Shown here: in pieces, positions 42,447-53,465 of the stretch
How positions within the stretch are numbered: the stretch's first letter is position 1
How the letters are laid out: every line of letters starts with the position of its first letter
Source of the DNA: Calliopum simillimum
Taxonomy: Eukaryota > Arthropoda > Insecta > Diptera > Lauxaniidae
Direction: 5' to 3'
Assembly (NCBI GenBank): GCA_951812925.1
Contig: OX638369.1
Span: 53,129,061 to 53,193,060, forward strand
Length of the DNA stretch: 64,000 nucleotides
The notes under the pieces: generated by a model
Told to the model about the DNA's origin: nothing
Seen by the model: the letters and a program-made list of their open reading frames with translations, nothing else
The model's database searches: none
Translations under genes and position numbers: made by a program

Positions 42447-43194
42447 CTGGAACATAAAGTGAAGACTGACACAAATGTCATGCCTGTGGTTTCGAAAATG
42501 TAGATTTTTTTTTTCGTTTAGTTTTTGTTAATCTGAATTGTTAATAAAACTTAAATAAATGGTCAAACTTTGGTTTTTATTATGCAGACAATTAGTATTT
42601 AATATTTGTTTCCTAATATGGAGACATTAAAGTTACGAAATCTCCATATCTACGTCGAGAACTAATGAATTGTCAGTTTAACCGACTTATGATAAATATT
42701 AATATTATAATATGCTGGTAAGGGCCAAAGATTGCAATAGAAATCTGTATTTAAAAGAAACTTCCGAAAAAAAATGTTGTTGTTTTTCCACTACAGAGAC
42801 GTCAATCCTTCGTTTTAAAAAGTTTTGCAAAGTTTTTAGTTTATCTTTTAAAGATTATCGAATATATACCAAGTTCAAAGAAGCTTTTCTTCAAATAGAT
42901 ATGTATTAACTTATGTACGTTTATCATGGCTTAAAAGTGTTATTAAATCCAGTGACCTCACAACATGTCTTACATGTGCTTTCGAGTAACTTCCTCCATA
43001 ATTTATGCATAAGCGACAATATATTTTTTGGTGCAGAAGGAAACCCTTCACTCTCAAATTGCGAAGTAGTAAATTTAATGCTTAATAAAACAGTAACTTA
43101 CAAGCTTTGAAATAACTCTTTAGAAAAAATGAAAAAAAAAAATAAATACTATAACCATAATGCTACCAACTTAAGGTTGCATGACACTTCATTG
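42447..43194. other. 3' flank of RidA paralog 2; no further gene
   Basis: 3' UTR to about 42,560, then AT-rich DNA with short unsupported ORFs. Confidence 0.5.
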
Positions 43195-43285
43195 TTAACA
43201 ACTTTTTTTTAACATTTTTTTTTTCTTTTTTTTTTTTCTTTTCTTTTTTTTTTTTTTTTTTTTTTTTTCTTTTTTTTTTTTTCAA
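43195..43285. repeat. T-rich low-complexity tract
   Basis: About 90 bases of T with scattered C, just upstream of the LINE 5' UTR. It could be the tail of an older minus-strand retroelement. Confidence 0.7.
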
Positions 43286-43509
43286 AATAATGCAAAGTGA
43301 TTAGACGTGTTTCTCCGGCGTCCACAAGTTAAACGCGATCTACCTGGTAAAAGCTATCCAAATTATTTTGTAAACTGTCACTAATTATATCTTAACACCA
43401 CTACTGTTATTTTTGCTATTTGTTCCGGAATTTTTGTCATACTTTTGCTAGTTGCATTAAATAAAACAAAATTATTATTTTCGCACTTTCGTATTTGTAA
43501 CCCGTCAAC

Positions 43510-44619
43510 ATGTCGCATCAAAAACACTTGAGAAGCAATACGACCGTTCGTAAGCAACATGTTGGTTCAACTGCTTCGTCTAAAGCGGACATCGTTCGCA
43601 ATGATGATTCATCGCCTGCAGTTTCGAGAAGTGGTGCAATTACACCTTCTACACCATCTGTGAGCAAGCAACACATCGGCCAAACTACACCGTTAACAAC
43701 ATCTGGAGCGAGCATCGCTCGTAATGATGTATTTTCGCCAGCAACATCTCTCACTAATACTATTGTCAGTATAAACTTAAAACTGGAAGGCATTGTTGAA
43801 CAACTGACTACACAAATAAAAAAAACGGAGTCCAGAATAATGCAGAAGGTCGGTGAAATTTCAGCTGAACTCACCAATATTAGAGCTTCGATCAAAAGTG
43901 TGGTGGAGAGAGTAACCGTTGTTGAGGCTGTATGCGCTGAAATCGATTCGATGAAAGCAGAGATTGAAACAATAAAAAAAAGTGAAACAGAAAACAATGC
44001 AAATGCTGAGAACCCCGTTGGTACTGCACTCATTACCGAAATTGATGCTCTCAAACAACAACTCAAAGAACAAATTAATAAATGCGAGAGTGATGCGGTT
44101 GCCTCCGACATCGTCATGCTTGGTATCCCATATACCCGAGGAGAGAATTTACCTGCATTGTTTCAAAAAGTGTGCACAGCTGTTAATTTTAATACTCCAG
44201 CGCTGCGTAATATATTCAGACTAAAGCCAATTCCGAACAATATCAAAACCCCAGCTATAGTGGTTAAACTATTTACGGCCTTTGAGCGCAGCAATCTCTG
44301 TAAAGCCGTTGCTCTATTTTGTAAAACTAATAAGAGACAGCTAATACTTGATGACATACAGTGTGCCGGTGTAGAAAATTTTTACGTGCATGAGAGCTTA
44401 ACAAAGGCAAATCGTGAGATATTGCTTTATGCGGGGCAGAAGAAGAAGGAAAAGAAATTGCATGCCGCCTTCTCAATACACGGCAAGATATTTGTGAGAG
44501 CTGATTCCAAAAGTGAAGCTGAATTAGTTACCGATAAAAGTAGCGTTGATTGTGTTGCTGGAAGAGTTATTCGTGTGGGTGTTTCTGTATCAGCTGGTGA
44601 AGAGGAAGAAGAGAGTTGA
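43510..44619 (+). CDS. LINE ORF1 protein: coiled coil plus RRM-like domain
   Basis: 369 aa. Residues 1-90 are Ser/Thr/Pro-rich and disordered. About 92-205 is a long coiled coil (LEGIVEQLTTQIKKTESRI, then repeated heptads of I/V/L with K/E). About 210-345 resembles the RRM-like RNA-binding fold of CR1/L2-type ORF1p: DIVMLGIP, LRNIFRLKPI, AIVVKLFT, YVHESLTKANREILLYA, HGKIFVRAD. The C-terminus is acidic (EEEEES). It should coat element RNA in the RNP. Start ATG follows 'gtcaac', with no better upstream start. The 199-codon reverse ORF opposite is a shadow. Confidence 0.8.
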   Translation: MSHQKHLRSNTTVRKQHVGSTASSKADIVRNDDSSPAVSRSGAITPSTPSVSKQHIGQTTPLTTSGASIARNDVFSPATSLTNTIVSINLKLEGIVEQLTTQIKKTESRIMQKVGEISAELTNIRASIKSVVERVTVVEAVCAEIDSMKAEIETIKKSETENNANAENPVGTALITEIDALKQQLKEQINKCESDAVASDIVMLGIPYTRGENLPALFQKVCTAVNFNTPALRNIFRLKPIPNNIKTPAIVVKLFTAFERSNLCKAVALFCKTNKRQLILDDIQCAGVENFYVHESLTKANREILLYAGQKKKEKKLHAAFSIHGKIFVRADSKSEAELVTDKSSVDCVAGRVIRVGVSVSAGEEEEES

Positions 44620-44932
44620 TCACGTCACTTGATATAGTAACTAGGGTATCTCAATATACTTATGTTTTGGTTTTTTCTTTTTAAAGATTTTTTTGTAGTT
44701 AGCGCTTTTTACTTCGTTTTCTCAGATTATAACACTAACTTGTCACTAAGATGTTAAATTTATTTTTAGTATATAGTTCGGGTATTTTTCTAGATTATAA
44801 GTTTTTTATTAAGTTTATTAATTTTTTCGATTTTTCCTATCTTTTCTTCATATATTCTATTCTCATTTTATATCTATTTTTCCGTCTGTTTGAAGCTACT
44901 TCCTGCTTTTTTTGTCTTTCTTTGTCTCCTAG

Positions 44933-47767
44933 ATGATCCCTTCTGATGCCCCTGATGGTGTTGATGAAAATTTAAAGGTTCTTGTGAACATACTGAGCTA
45001 TCGAAGTGAGGGACTAAATATAGTTCACTTCAATGCAAGAAGTTTGAATGGTGTGAAATTGGATTATGCTAAATTTATTTTTGAAAACTCTCCCCTTGAC
45101 GTAATTTGTGTGACTGAAACCTGGTTTAAGAGTGATATACCTGACTCCGTTTATGACTTTTGTGGTTTTAAGCTATTTAGAAAAGACAGGTGTGGTAGAA
45201 GAGGAGGTGGTGTGGCAATTTATTGCAAAAATAGTCTTAATGCTAAAGTTGTGAATGAGAGTTGTAATGAATGTGAATTCCTAAACGTAGAAATTTCTGA
45301 TAGCAATGCGAAAGTGTTAGTTTCTTGTGTTTATAATCCCCACAGAAGCCATAATTTGGAACCTTTTTTCACGGATTTGAGCGATAGGTTGATTGACTTC
45401 GATTTCCATGTTGTATGCGGCGATTTCAACGTTAATTTGTTAACGAATGATAGTGTGACGGAAAATTTTCAAGATCTTTTTACTACCTGTGGACTAAAAC
45501 TTACGAACACCTCTGAACCGACTCGTTTTTCTAATGACTGCCTACCAAGCTTACTGGACGTCTTTCTCCTCTCTGACATTTCCTTGCTTTTGAAATTCGA
45601 TCAAATTACTTTTCTGTCCGATCATGATCTAATTTTTTGTTGTCTGGACATAAAGCTCGGTCATAGTGACTCTCCTTCAAGTTTCTCCTATTTTGACCTC
45701 AATGCTATAAATTTGAACGCTTTGAATGCTGATTTAAATGATTTGTGCTGGAATGACTGTTGGTATGGCGAATCCGTGAATGAGAAACTCAGCCGTTTTA
45801 TTGATAACGTGGAATATGTGTTCACTCGTCATGTGCCTATCCGTTCTGCTAGGATTATTAACCCTAAATGTCCCTGGCTTACGAACAGTGTATTGACGGC
45901 AATCAGAAAAAGAAACAAGCTTCAATCGAAGTGGAAAAATAACCGTACAGATGCTAACTGGGAAGACTTTAGAAGGGCGCGTAACGATGCAAATCATCTA
46001 ATAAAACTCGAAAAAAGAAGATTTTTCTCTTCGAAACTAAACCCTAACCTGGATTCCAAAAAACTTTGGCAAAATATAAAAAAATACAAAATCTTCACAA
46101 AATCTGCCACGGTTTGTAATTTGAATCCTGATGATCTCAATGATTCCTTTATGTGTAGCATGAATCCCAGTATATCTGGATCAACATCTAACGTTTCTCC
46201 GCCTGAACAGGATATGGACTCATCTGAATCTCTGTTTGATTTCTCCACAGTATGTGAAAATGAGGTGGCAAAATGTATCTGGAAAACGGGCTCTAATGCT
46301 GTGGGATTCGATGGTATACCCATTAAATTTATTAAATTAATTTTACCCTACATTTTGTCGCCCCTCACCCACATAATTAATCATTGCTTCACTTGCTCCA
46401 GTTTTCCCGATGCTTGGAAAATTGCCACAATTATCCCTATTGCAAAAAACGCCTCTGCTTCTCTCCCCAGCGACTTTAGGCCAATCAGTATTCTTCCGGC
46501 TTTAGGTAAGGTGTGTGAGAGAATTATGTCGGATCAAATCAATCTTCACCTCAATAGACATTCTCTTCTGTCTCCTCTACAATCTGGGTTCCGAACTGGT
46601 CATAGTTGTCAGACTGCGGTAATGAAAATATGCGACGATATTCGAATGGAATTTGACCAAAACCACCTAACGCTGCTTTGCTTATTAGATTTTTCAAAAG
46701 CGTTTGACTCTGTCAACCACTCTCGACTCTGCAATAAGCTGAAATCTCTCTTTAGATTTAGTGAAAGCGCAATAAGGTTGATATCTAATTTCTTAGCGAA
46801 TAGACTACAAAGAGTCAAAGTTGGAAATTCCTTCTCATCTCTTAAAGCAATAAATATAGGTGTTCCTCAAGGTTCCATTTTAAGTCCCCTACTTTTTTCT
46901 CTCTTTATTAACGACATTTTCTCTACTTGCAAATATGTTAAAATACATGCTTATGCTGACGACATTCAACTGTACCTCTCAAGTCCCATTGGTCTTGTTG
47001 AAGACCTAACCTACAGAATGAATGCGGACTTGACCTCTTTGAACAAGTGGGCTCTTGAAAACATGCTCTTCATTAACCCATCAAAATCGAAAGTACTGCC
47101 AATTGCCAAAAGTGAACTTAGTCTAGTTGGGATCCCGCACTTATTCGTTGGCGCAGGTCAGCTTGAATTGGTATCGAAAGTTAAAAACCTTGGTTTTATT
47201 TTGAATTCGAAGCTTACGTGTACTGACCACATTAACAGCATAGTAGGGAAGATTTACGGTACGTTAAGATACTTGCGCATCTCTTCGGACTTTACTCCAT
47301 TAACTACTCGACGCAGACTGATTATTCAACTGATTATCCCTCACATTACTTACTTTTCAGTGGTTTATAGCAAGCTGGACTCCCTCTCCATGCACAAGCT
47401 TCTTATAGCTTTCAATAATGCGGTACGATATGTTTATGGAATCCGCCCCTTTGATCATATCTCTGAACATAGCCAAAGCATACTTGGCTGCAGTCTCTCT
47501 GAATTCATTAATATACGCTGCCTCTTATTCCTTCATAAACTTATTTTTTCGAGAACACCAGAGTATCTATTTAGCAAAATTCAATTTAGCCAGTCTATAA
47601 GATCCCAACAGCTCATTGTCCCCAGGTTCAACTACCTTAATAGCACCAGATTTTTTTTCATAAACACCATTAGGCTTTGGAACTCATTACCAATTGAATT
47701 AAGGCAGATAACTGCAGGAGGAAGCTTCAAACGGTCTCTTATCAACCACTTCACTTCTACATCTTAA
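44933..47767 (+). CDS. LINE ORF2: AP-like endonuclease and reverse transcriptase
   Basis: 944 aa. The N-terminal APE-type endonuclease has VHFNARSLN (near 30), VTETWF (near 62), GDFNVN (near 163) and SDHDLI (near 230), all catalytic positions present. The RT spans about 450-740: DFRPISILPALGKVCE, LLDFSKAFDSVNHSRL, GVPQGSILSP (near 643) and AYADD (near 673) with all Asp residues intact. A C-terminal region with R-L-W-N-SLP-E-R follows to the stop. It nicks the target and reverse-transcribes the element RNA in place. No stops or frameshifts, so this copy may be active or very young. The first ATG is 313 bases after ORF1. Confidence 0.92.
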   Translation: MIPSDAPDGVDENLKVLVNILSYRSEGLNIVHFNARSLNGVKLDYAKFIFENSPLDVICVTETWFKSDIPDSVYDFCGFKLFRKDRCGRRGGGVAIYCKNSLNAKVVNESCNECEFLNVEISDSNAKVLVSCVYNPHRSHNLEPFFTDLSDRLIDFDFHVVCGDFNVNLLTNDSVTENFQDLFTTCGLKLTNTSEPTRFSNDCLPSLLDVFLLSDISLLLKFDQITFLSDHDLIFCCLDIKLGHSDSPSSFSYFDLNAINLNALNADLNDLCWNDCWYGESVNEKLSRFIDNVEYVFTRHVPIRSARIINPKCPWLTNSVLTAIRKRNKLQSKWKNNRTDANWEDFRRARNDANHLIKLEKRRFFSSKLNPNLDSKKLWQNIKKYKIFTKSATVCNLNPDDLNDSFMCSMNPSISGSTSNVSPPEQDMDSSESLFDFSTVCENEVAKCIWKTGSNAVGFDGIPIKFIKLILPYILSPLTHIINHCFTCSSFPDAWKIATIIPIAKNASASLPSDFRPISILPALGKVCERIMSDQINLHLNRHSLLSPLQSGFRTGHSCQTAVMKICDDIRMEFDQNHLTLLCLLDFSKAFDSVNHSRLCNKLKSLFRFSESAIRLISNFLANRLQRVKVGNSFSSLKAINIGVPQGSILSPLLFSLFINDIFSTCKYVKIHAYADDIQLYLSSPIGLVEDLTYRMNADLTSLNKWALENMLFINPSKSKVLPIAKSELSLVGIPHLFVGAGQLELVSKVKNLGFILNSKLTCTDHINSIVGKIYGTLRYLRISSDFTPLTTRRRLIIQLIIPHITYFSVVYSKLDSLSMHKLLIAFNNAVRYVYGIRPFDHISEHSQSILGCSLSEFINIRCLLFLHKLIFSRTPEYLFSKIQFSQSIRSQQLIVPRFNYLNSTRFFFINTIRLWNSLPIELRQITAGGSFKRSLINHFTSTS

Positions 47768-48002
47768 TCCTTTTTAATCTCTTTTATTATTTCTTTTCTT
47801 TCACTTTTTCTCCTTTTTCGGCCTTCTTCTTTTTAAATTCTACTTAGTATTAAGTTATTTTTTGTTAGGCCTAGGTTGTTCTATGTTTAACGTCATCAAC
47901 TACTTATCCCGAATTTACTTTTTATAATTAGGTTATATCCATTATGATTTTAATACCTATTGATGTACTATAAAAGATTAAATCTTATTGTACTATGAAT
48001 TG

Positions 48003-48045
48003 AAATAAATAAATAAATAAATAAAATAAATAAATAAATATATAG
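48003..48045 (+). repeat. TAAA microsatellite tail of the LINE
   Basis: TAAATAAATAAATAAATAAA with one irregular unit. It marks the element's 3' end. Confidence 0.85.
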
Positions 48046-48310
48046 GCACTTACATAAATAAAACGATTTTCAAACTTTTAATAATTTTTTCGATGTTTTT
48101 TGACCTTCCAAACTTATCAACTTTTTTCATTATACTATGACATTTCATTGGATAACAACTTTTCGACATTTTCAAGCGTTTTTAAAAATTTTTGACTGTT
48201 CCATTTAACTTTTTCAATATCGTGCAACATATTTTGACTTCACATTTTATTTAACGGATTTTCAAAGCTATTTTGCATGCATTTTGCATGCATACTCGAA
48301 TTTGTCAGCA
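48046..48310. other. AT-rich DNA, no gene
   Basis: Nothing supported; TTTTCAAACTTTT-type runs only. Confidence 0.4.
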
Positions 48311-48425
48311 TATCGTCGGCTGAGTATTATTTTGCCGTAAACGCGTGTAGAGACGAGCACAAGTTATCTGCTTTTTCTTTTTCAACGAAGTGGCGTTTAC
48401 GGCAAAATTACACTCAGCCGACGAT
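48311..48425. repeat. 115-bp hairpin, 33-bp arms
   Basis: ATCGTCGGCTGAGT...TTTTGCCGTAAACGC is inverted as GCGTTTACGGCAAAATTACACTC...CGAT with three differences. Probably a tiny MITE. Confidence 0.8.
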
Positions 48426-49359
48426 TTCTTGAATTTTCAATATTTTATCCGATTTTATCAACTTTGTAGTTACTTTTCGTAGTTTTGTCGACTTTTCCAA
48501 TAAATATGTATCGAAAATTTTAAAATTTTTATTTTTTAATGTTATTAGACATTTTTTTTTTTAAATATGTTTCGACTTGTTCAACCTTAAGGTGTTTTGC
48601 AACTTTGACATTACGCGCCTCTTAAAAAGTACCTTACTGAGAACCTAAATATTTCTTCCAACGGCCTTCATATAAAAAATATCGCCCACAAAAATGAAGT
48701 TAGGCTTAGGCTAATAGATTGTTTGGTATAGAGTATATTAGAAAAGATTTTCAACTATAATTCCGAGAAGATTACATTATAGCTTCCTCATAATTTGATC
48801 GATTTCGATCTTAAATTTCCAACAAAGATGAATGGGAATGAAAAAACTTTCAAACAAATTATGATAATACAATTTTCACAGACGTGTCTATCTATTGTGT
48901 CAATAATAAGGCAACAAAATATGGATAATTATGATTCGAAGAGTCCGCGAAATTATTCAATTCAGTGTAGCAGAGTTTACTACTTGAAATTCGAGGTAAT
49001 TTTTTAAGATATATTTCTGTGCCCCGAAGGAATAACAGCACAAGAATGTTTTTTATATATTTGACAGGAGAGCAATTTTAAACTTTAAATTGATATGGGA
49101 TAAAAGTGTGTTAACTTAAAGAAGAAATTTTTTACAAATAAGAAGCTTTTTCCTTTTATAAATATAGGTTCTTACTTTGAGTCTCGTTTATGTTTTTAGA
49201 AAACTTAAAAGCAAAATACCAAATAACAGCACAAGTCCAGATATGCAATCAATTTGACAGTTTACAGTTTGGAAAAGTAACAGAAACTCAGAAAACATTC
49301 AGCCAATTGAGCAGAAAATTGGCAATGAGTATATCTCATGTATGGGATGGTTTTTATGG
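48426..49359. other. intergenic DNA, no gene
   Basis: Short unsupported ORFs. Confidence 0.4.
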
Positions 49360-50170
49360 TATACACAAAGTTTTCCGATAATGACCCGAAGACTAAATAA
49401 GCAAAACAAAGAATATCTAAGTACACTAGAAAAAAAGGATCTATGGCGGACTATCCACAAGTTTTAATCGATAGTTTTCTGGGCCACCCAAAGTTTTCCG
49501 GAGGTCAACCAAATGAATAATTGTAAAAACGAAGAATATCTAGGCATACTAGGTTGGAAAATATATATAGCGGACTATCAACAAGCTTTAGTAAAGAGTT
49601 TTTTAGTCATACCCGAAGACTTCATAGGCAAAACGAAGAATACCTTGATATATCTAGATATAGAGGCAAAACGTCTATGGCGAACTTTGAACAAGCCTTG
49701 ATTAATAGTTTTCGTGGCACCCAAAGTTTTCCAAAGGTCATCCAATGGCTTAATAGTCAAAATGAAGAATATTTGGGTATACCAGGTGAAAAAAAAACTG
49801 TTGCAAACTAATACCAAGCTTTAATTGATAGCCTTTTGGAATACTCGAAGGTCACCCTCAGGCTTCATAGTCAAAGCGAAGAATTTCTAGATATACTAAA
49901 GGGAAAATATCTATGGCGAACTATTAACCAGCCTTGAGTAGATAGTTTTTTGTGATACCCAAAGTTTTCCGAAGGTCACCCGAAGGCTTCATATTCAAAA
50001 TGAAAAATATCTGAGTCGGACTATCAATAAGTTTTAATTAATAGTCTTCTGGGTCACCCGAAGGTTCCTGAAGGTCACCTGAAGATTTCATAGTCAAAAC
50101 GAAGGATATCTAAGCATACTAGAGAGAAAACATCTATGGCGGACTAACAACAAGGGCTTATTGTTGGTTT
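49360..50170 (+). repeat. degenerate ~118-bp satellite, about seven units
   Basis: 'tatggcg(g/a)act' markers at about 49,443, 49,563, 49,674, 49,799, 49,910, 50,014 and 50,132, separated by CCGAAGGTCACCCGAAGGCTTCATAG-type text. Units differ by indels, so the array is old. ORFs through it are accidental. Confidence 0.75.
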
Positions 50171-51965
50171 CCTGGAACACCCCATTTAAGCTATTGGGAA
50201 TTTTGAGATAGTTTGGAATGAAGTTAACTTTCCCATGATACATTAATTTTTATTGGTGGTGTGGCAGGGGCGTAAATTAATGTTTTTATCTATATTTTCT
50301 AAGCTATTTTGAATGAAAAAAAAAAAAAAAAAAAAAAAACAAACATGCCTAGCGAAGCGGGCAGGGAAGGCTAGTTCATTTATAAACAAAAATAGTTATG
50401 CTATAAAAAGTATACACTTGGTAAAACAACATAAGTCAGTTCAATTCGTTATTCCATTTGCCACTTCTTGCAATCTGGACTTATGTTGTTAGGTTTTGCC
50501 CTTACATCTTTGTAACAAAACAACCGATTTGTGTGAGATTTTGACACAAATACGATTTGAATATGAGGAACATATTGATGTTAAAATCTCAATTTTGACA
50601 TAACTCGACTTATACTGTTTTGTCTTGAGGCCAAAGATTTATTTTTGTTTGTTGAGCAAAAGATTCCTAAGGTTTTGGTAATCTGTATTCAGAATCATAA
50701 TCAGTAATTTTGCAAGATATATATTTCAGATTCGTTATCAGCGGACTGAAACTGCTTGCCGACATAACTATCATCTGAAATTCACCATGTGATATGAAAT
50801 CAAAGCTGGTCGGAATGTCACAAACTTATCTGGGTTCCCATCCAAAAAGCATTAAAGTCAATAAAAAGCGGAACGCATAAGCCCACCATGAAGTTTCTTT
50901 GGACATATTTATGGAGGCATCAGCTTATGTTCCTTGGAGATAGTCAAGGTATCACTTTCTCGGGATCTTATAAACAGGCATCGTGAGAACTACGGCAGTT
51001 TTTACACTAGGATCTTACGTAGAGAAATTTCATATCTCTTTAAACACTCACTGTAGAAGATATGGAAACTTCAGTAAGAAAGAAACATTCACTCACTTTC
51101 TCTGAGATTTTCAGGCTTTGGCAAGCAGAAGGAACCGGTTACCAAGGAAGCACTTCCTTGAGAGTACGTTCGATGGATAGTCCGAATCAGTTCTACACGG
51201 TGAGTCTGGTTGGTTTTTTCAATTATTTATTTCTTTGGTCTTTCTAAGGCTGTGGATCTGAATCGTCTCCATAAACTCCATTATTCTAAAGTGCACCATG
51301 GCCTTAAGTCCGACATGCAATTGCGCTGAGTAGTAGGTTACAGTAAGAGCGCCAGCGTTACAAAGTCATGTAGTAACTTATGCAAATTTTCTAAAAAAAA
51401 AAAACGTAATAAAAGTAGCGTACCTAATCCAATGCCAGGTTTCAATTTAGCGCATTTGCATATATGAGTGCATAATTGTGGAGACAGACCTTACATTAGG
51501 CCAAGTTATGAAGCTGATGCTTTTTGGTACAAAAGCAACACAAATACAATTCCGCAATTTTGTCGTCGTCCGTCGCAGCAGCAACAACAATAACAATGGA
51601 TTATAAAGTCTTTTGTTGTTGTGTTTTTTTCTTTTGTAAAACACCATGCAACATAATGTTGCACACCCCCAAAAACAAATGTCCTCAGCGCATGTCGCAT
51701 GTTGTATGACGACGAGTACATAGCACTTGTAGTAGTAGTTGTTGTTGTTGTTGTTGTTGTTGTTTTGCCTTTATTATTCCATTGTTTTTGTTGTTGTTGT
51801 GTTGTTATTGTGTTCGTTGTTAGCTGTTTTTGTTTAATAAGCCAAATCATGTTACGTTGTTTAGTTGCGTTGTGCGAAAACGTACAATTTCTTAAGGCCA
51901 CGATCAGAGTGATGCGAGATTGTCATATTATGAGGGGATTTCTATTAAAGAAATTGATTTATAGG
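50171..51965. other. intergenic DNA with poly-A run and (GTT)n
   Basis: A 24-base A run at about 50,316 is followed by 'gcctagcgaagcgggcagg', which looks like the junk end of an older retroelement. A small fold-back (AACAACATAAGTC at 50,423 and inverse at 50,479) lies nearby. (GTT)n is at 51,727-51,762. No gene supported. Confidence 0.45.
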
Positions 51966-51967
51966 TA

Positions 51968-52108
51968 CCCAGTGTGCCAGACGTTTCAAATCTCCGCTTT
52001 TTTCTCCGTTACGGATCCGTTACTGATCCGTTCGCGGGAGAAATTCCAAAAAAAAAAAACGATTCGCTTTTTTTTTTAGGAATAATATGAACCGTCTGTC
52101 ACACTGGG
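51968..52108. mobile_element. 141-bp TIR element with TA duplication
   Basis: CCCAGTGTGCCAGACG and CGTCTGTCACACTGGG are inverted ends flanked by TA (51,966-51,967; 52,109-52,110), as in Tc1/mariner-type MITEs. The interior has GGATCCGTTACTGATCCGTTCG. Confidence 0.8.
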
Positions 52109-52704
52109 TATTCTTGGACACTTTTAAATCAGATTCTCCAGATTTTATAAAATCTCTAGAATCAACTGAAGTCCATCGATTAGCTTAGCAATTTTTCAGG
52201 ACAAGAAAAGTATCTCATCGGACAAAATGGAATGAATTAGGAAATAGCAAGATTTTTATAAAAATTTACAGAGCTGTTCTAAGTGCTCAGTATGGAGACC
52301 TCTTATTATTAGTTTTACGGAAAAAATTTTTTTCCCAAGTTATGGGCATGGAACTTCGGAATGTCAAAATAGTGTTTTTGCGATACATCGATGCAATTTT
52401 TTTTCAAAATTCCACCCTTTTGTAAGAAACTAATTTTGTTTTCGGGTTCTTGTAGCATTTTAAATGTTATTTTGATTTCCATTTTTACATTTTGAAAATT
52501 TACAAAATGGCGGCCACTTTTTGAAAAATCTTAAAAAAGAATTTTCTCAAAATAATATTTTTTTTTAAAAATTTTTTTTTTACAGAAAAGTGGAGAAAAA
52601 ACAAACGTTTTCCAAAAGATTTGGTTTGCAGTAAATGTTTCTGAGAGCCACTGTAATTTTTTTTCTAAGAAGCCACGTGCCAATTTTTTAACTTTACTAA
52701 CTTA
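52109..52704. other. AT-rich DNA, no gene
   Basis: Poly-A and poly-T rich; nothing supported. Confidence 0.4.
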
Positions 52705-53465
52705 CAGAATTTTTTAGATTTGCGAAAAAAAAACACTCGCACAAGTAACTATTATTAGTTGTTATTTTCAATAATTTAAAAAAAATTTTTACATGGGGCC
52801 ACGACGTTTTGTGCGCGTGCCAATTTTTTTAAATTTTGCTCTAGAAGGGCAGCTTACATATTAGGAATACGTTCTTTAGATTTCCTATACATAGTAAAAG
52901 TTTTAGTTTAATTTTAAAACCAAAAAGTATTCATATAGAACATAGCCGCCCACGCGTGCCATCGCAAAGTGCCATTATTTGAAAATCACTTGATCTCACG
53001 TGCCACAGCAAAATTTAATTATTGAAAATGAAAACCGCACACACAAGTAACGGTATATGCGAAATTTAGAAGAATTGCGATCGACCACCAGCAACAACAT
53101 ATGCGTAAATTTTGTTGTTGTTTTTTGCGACCGCACAAGACTGTGTTTTGTTGTTGTTTTTTCGTCCACACAGGACTGTGTGTTTGGTTGTTGCAACAAA
53201 ACGCAAGGGTTCCTATCGAAAAGAAAAAAACAACAACACACAATGGCAACAACAAATTTGATCATTTTATGAACTTTCAGGATTTTTTAGATTTGCGAAA
53301 AAAAAACACTCGCACAAGTAACTGTTAGTTTAAAAATCTTTGCTGGTTGTTGTTTTCAATAATTTTAAAAAATTTATGTTTTCTTTTTTATTAATTTTAC
53401 ATGTGGGCCACGACTTTTTATGCGAGTGCCAAATTTTTTTAATTTTACTCTATACGGGCAGCTAT
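52705..53465 (+). repeat. direct repeat pair, ~160-190 bp, 572 bp apart
   Basis: GGATTTTTTAGATTTGCG...CACTCGCACAAGTAACT and GGCCACGAC-TTTTG-GCG-GTGCCAA at 52,705-52,860 recur at 53,277-53,465. The interval has three GTTGTTGTTTTTT-CG-CC-CACA blocks (53,117-53,205). This may be a tandem duplication of one ~570-bp unit. Confidence 0.65.

Larger units (their letters stand above)
43286..48045 (+). mobile_element. full-length two-ORF non-LTR retrotransposon (CR1/Jockey group)
   Basis: A 5' UTR of about 220 bp, ORF1 (43,510-44,619), a 313-bp spacer, ORF2 (44,933-47,767), a 3' UTR of about 240 bp, and a TAAA-type microsatellite tail (about 48,003-48,045). Both ORFs are uninterrupted. No target duplication was found by eye because both flanks are low complexity. 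The tail type and RRM-like ORF1 fit CR1/Daphne/Kiri-like lineages; the clade is not settled. Confidence 0.85.

Noticed and set aside
43518..44117. 199-codon minus-strand ORF
   Set aside because: Exactly antisense to LINE ORF1; its Ser/Leu-rich composition is the usual shadow of a coiled-coil coding strand.
51506..52079. Overlapping ORFs on both strands around (GTT)n
   Set aside because: Low-complexity poly-Val/Thr/Gln reading of a trinucleotide repeat.
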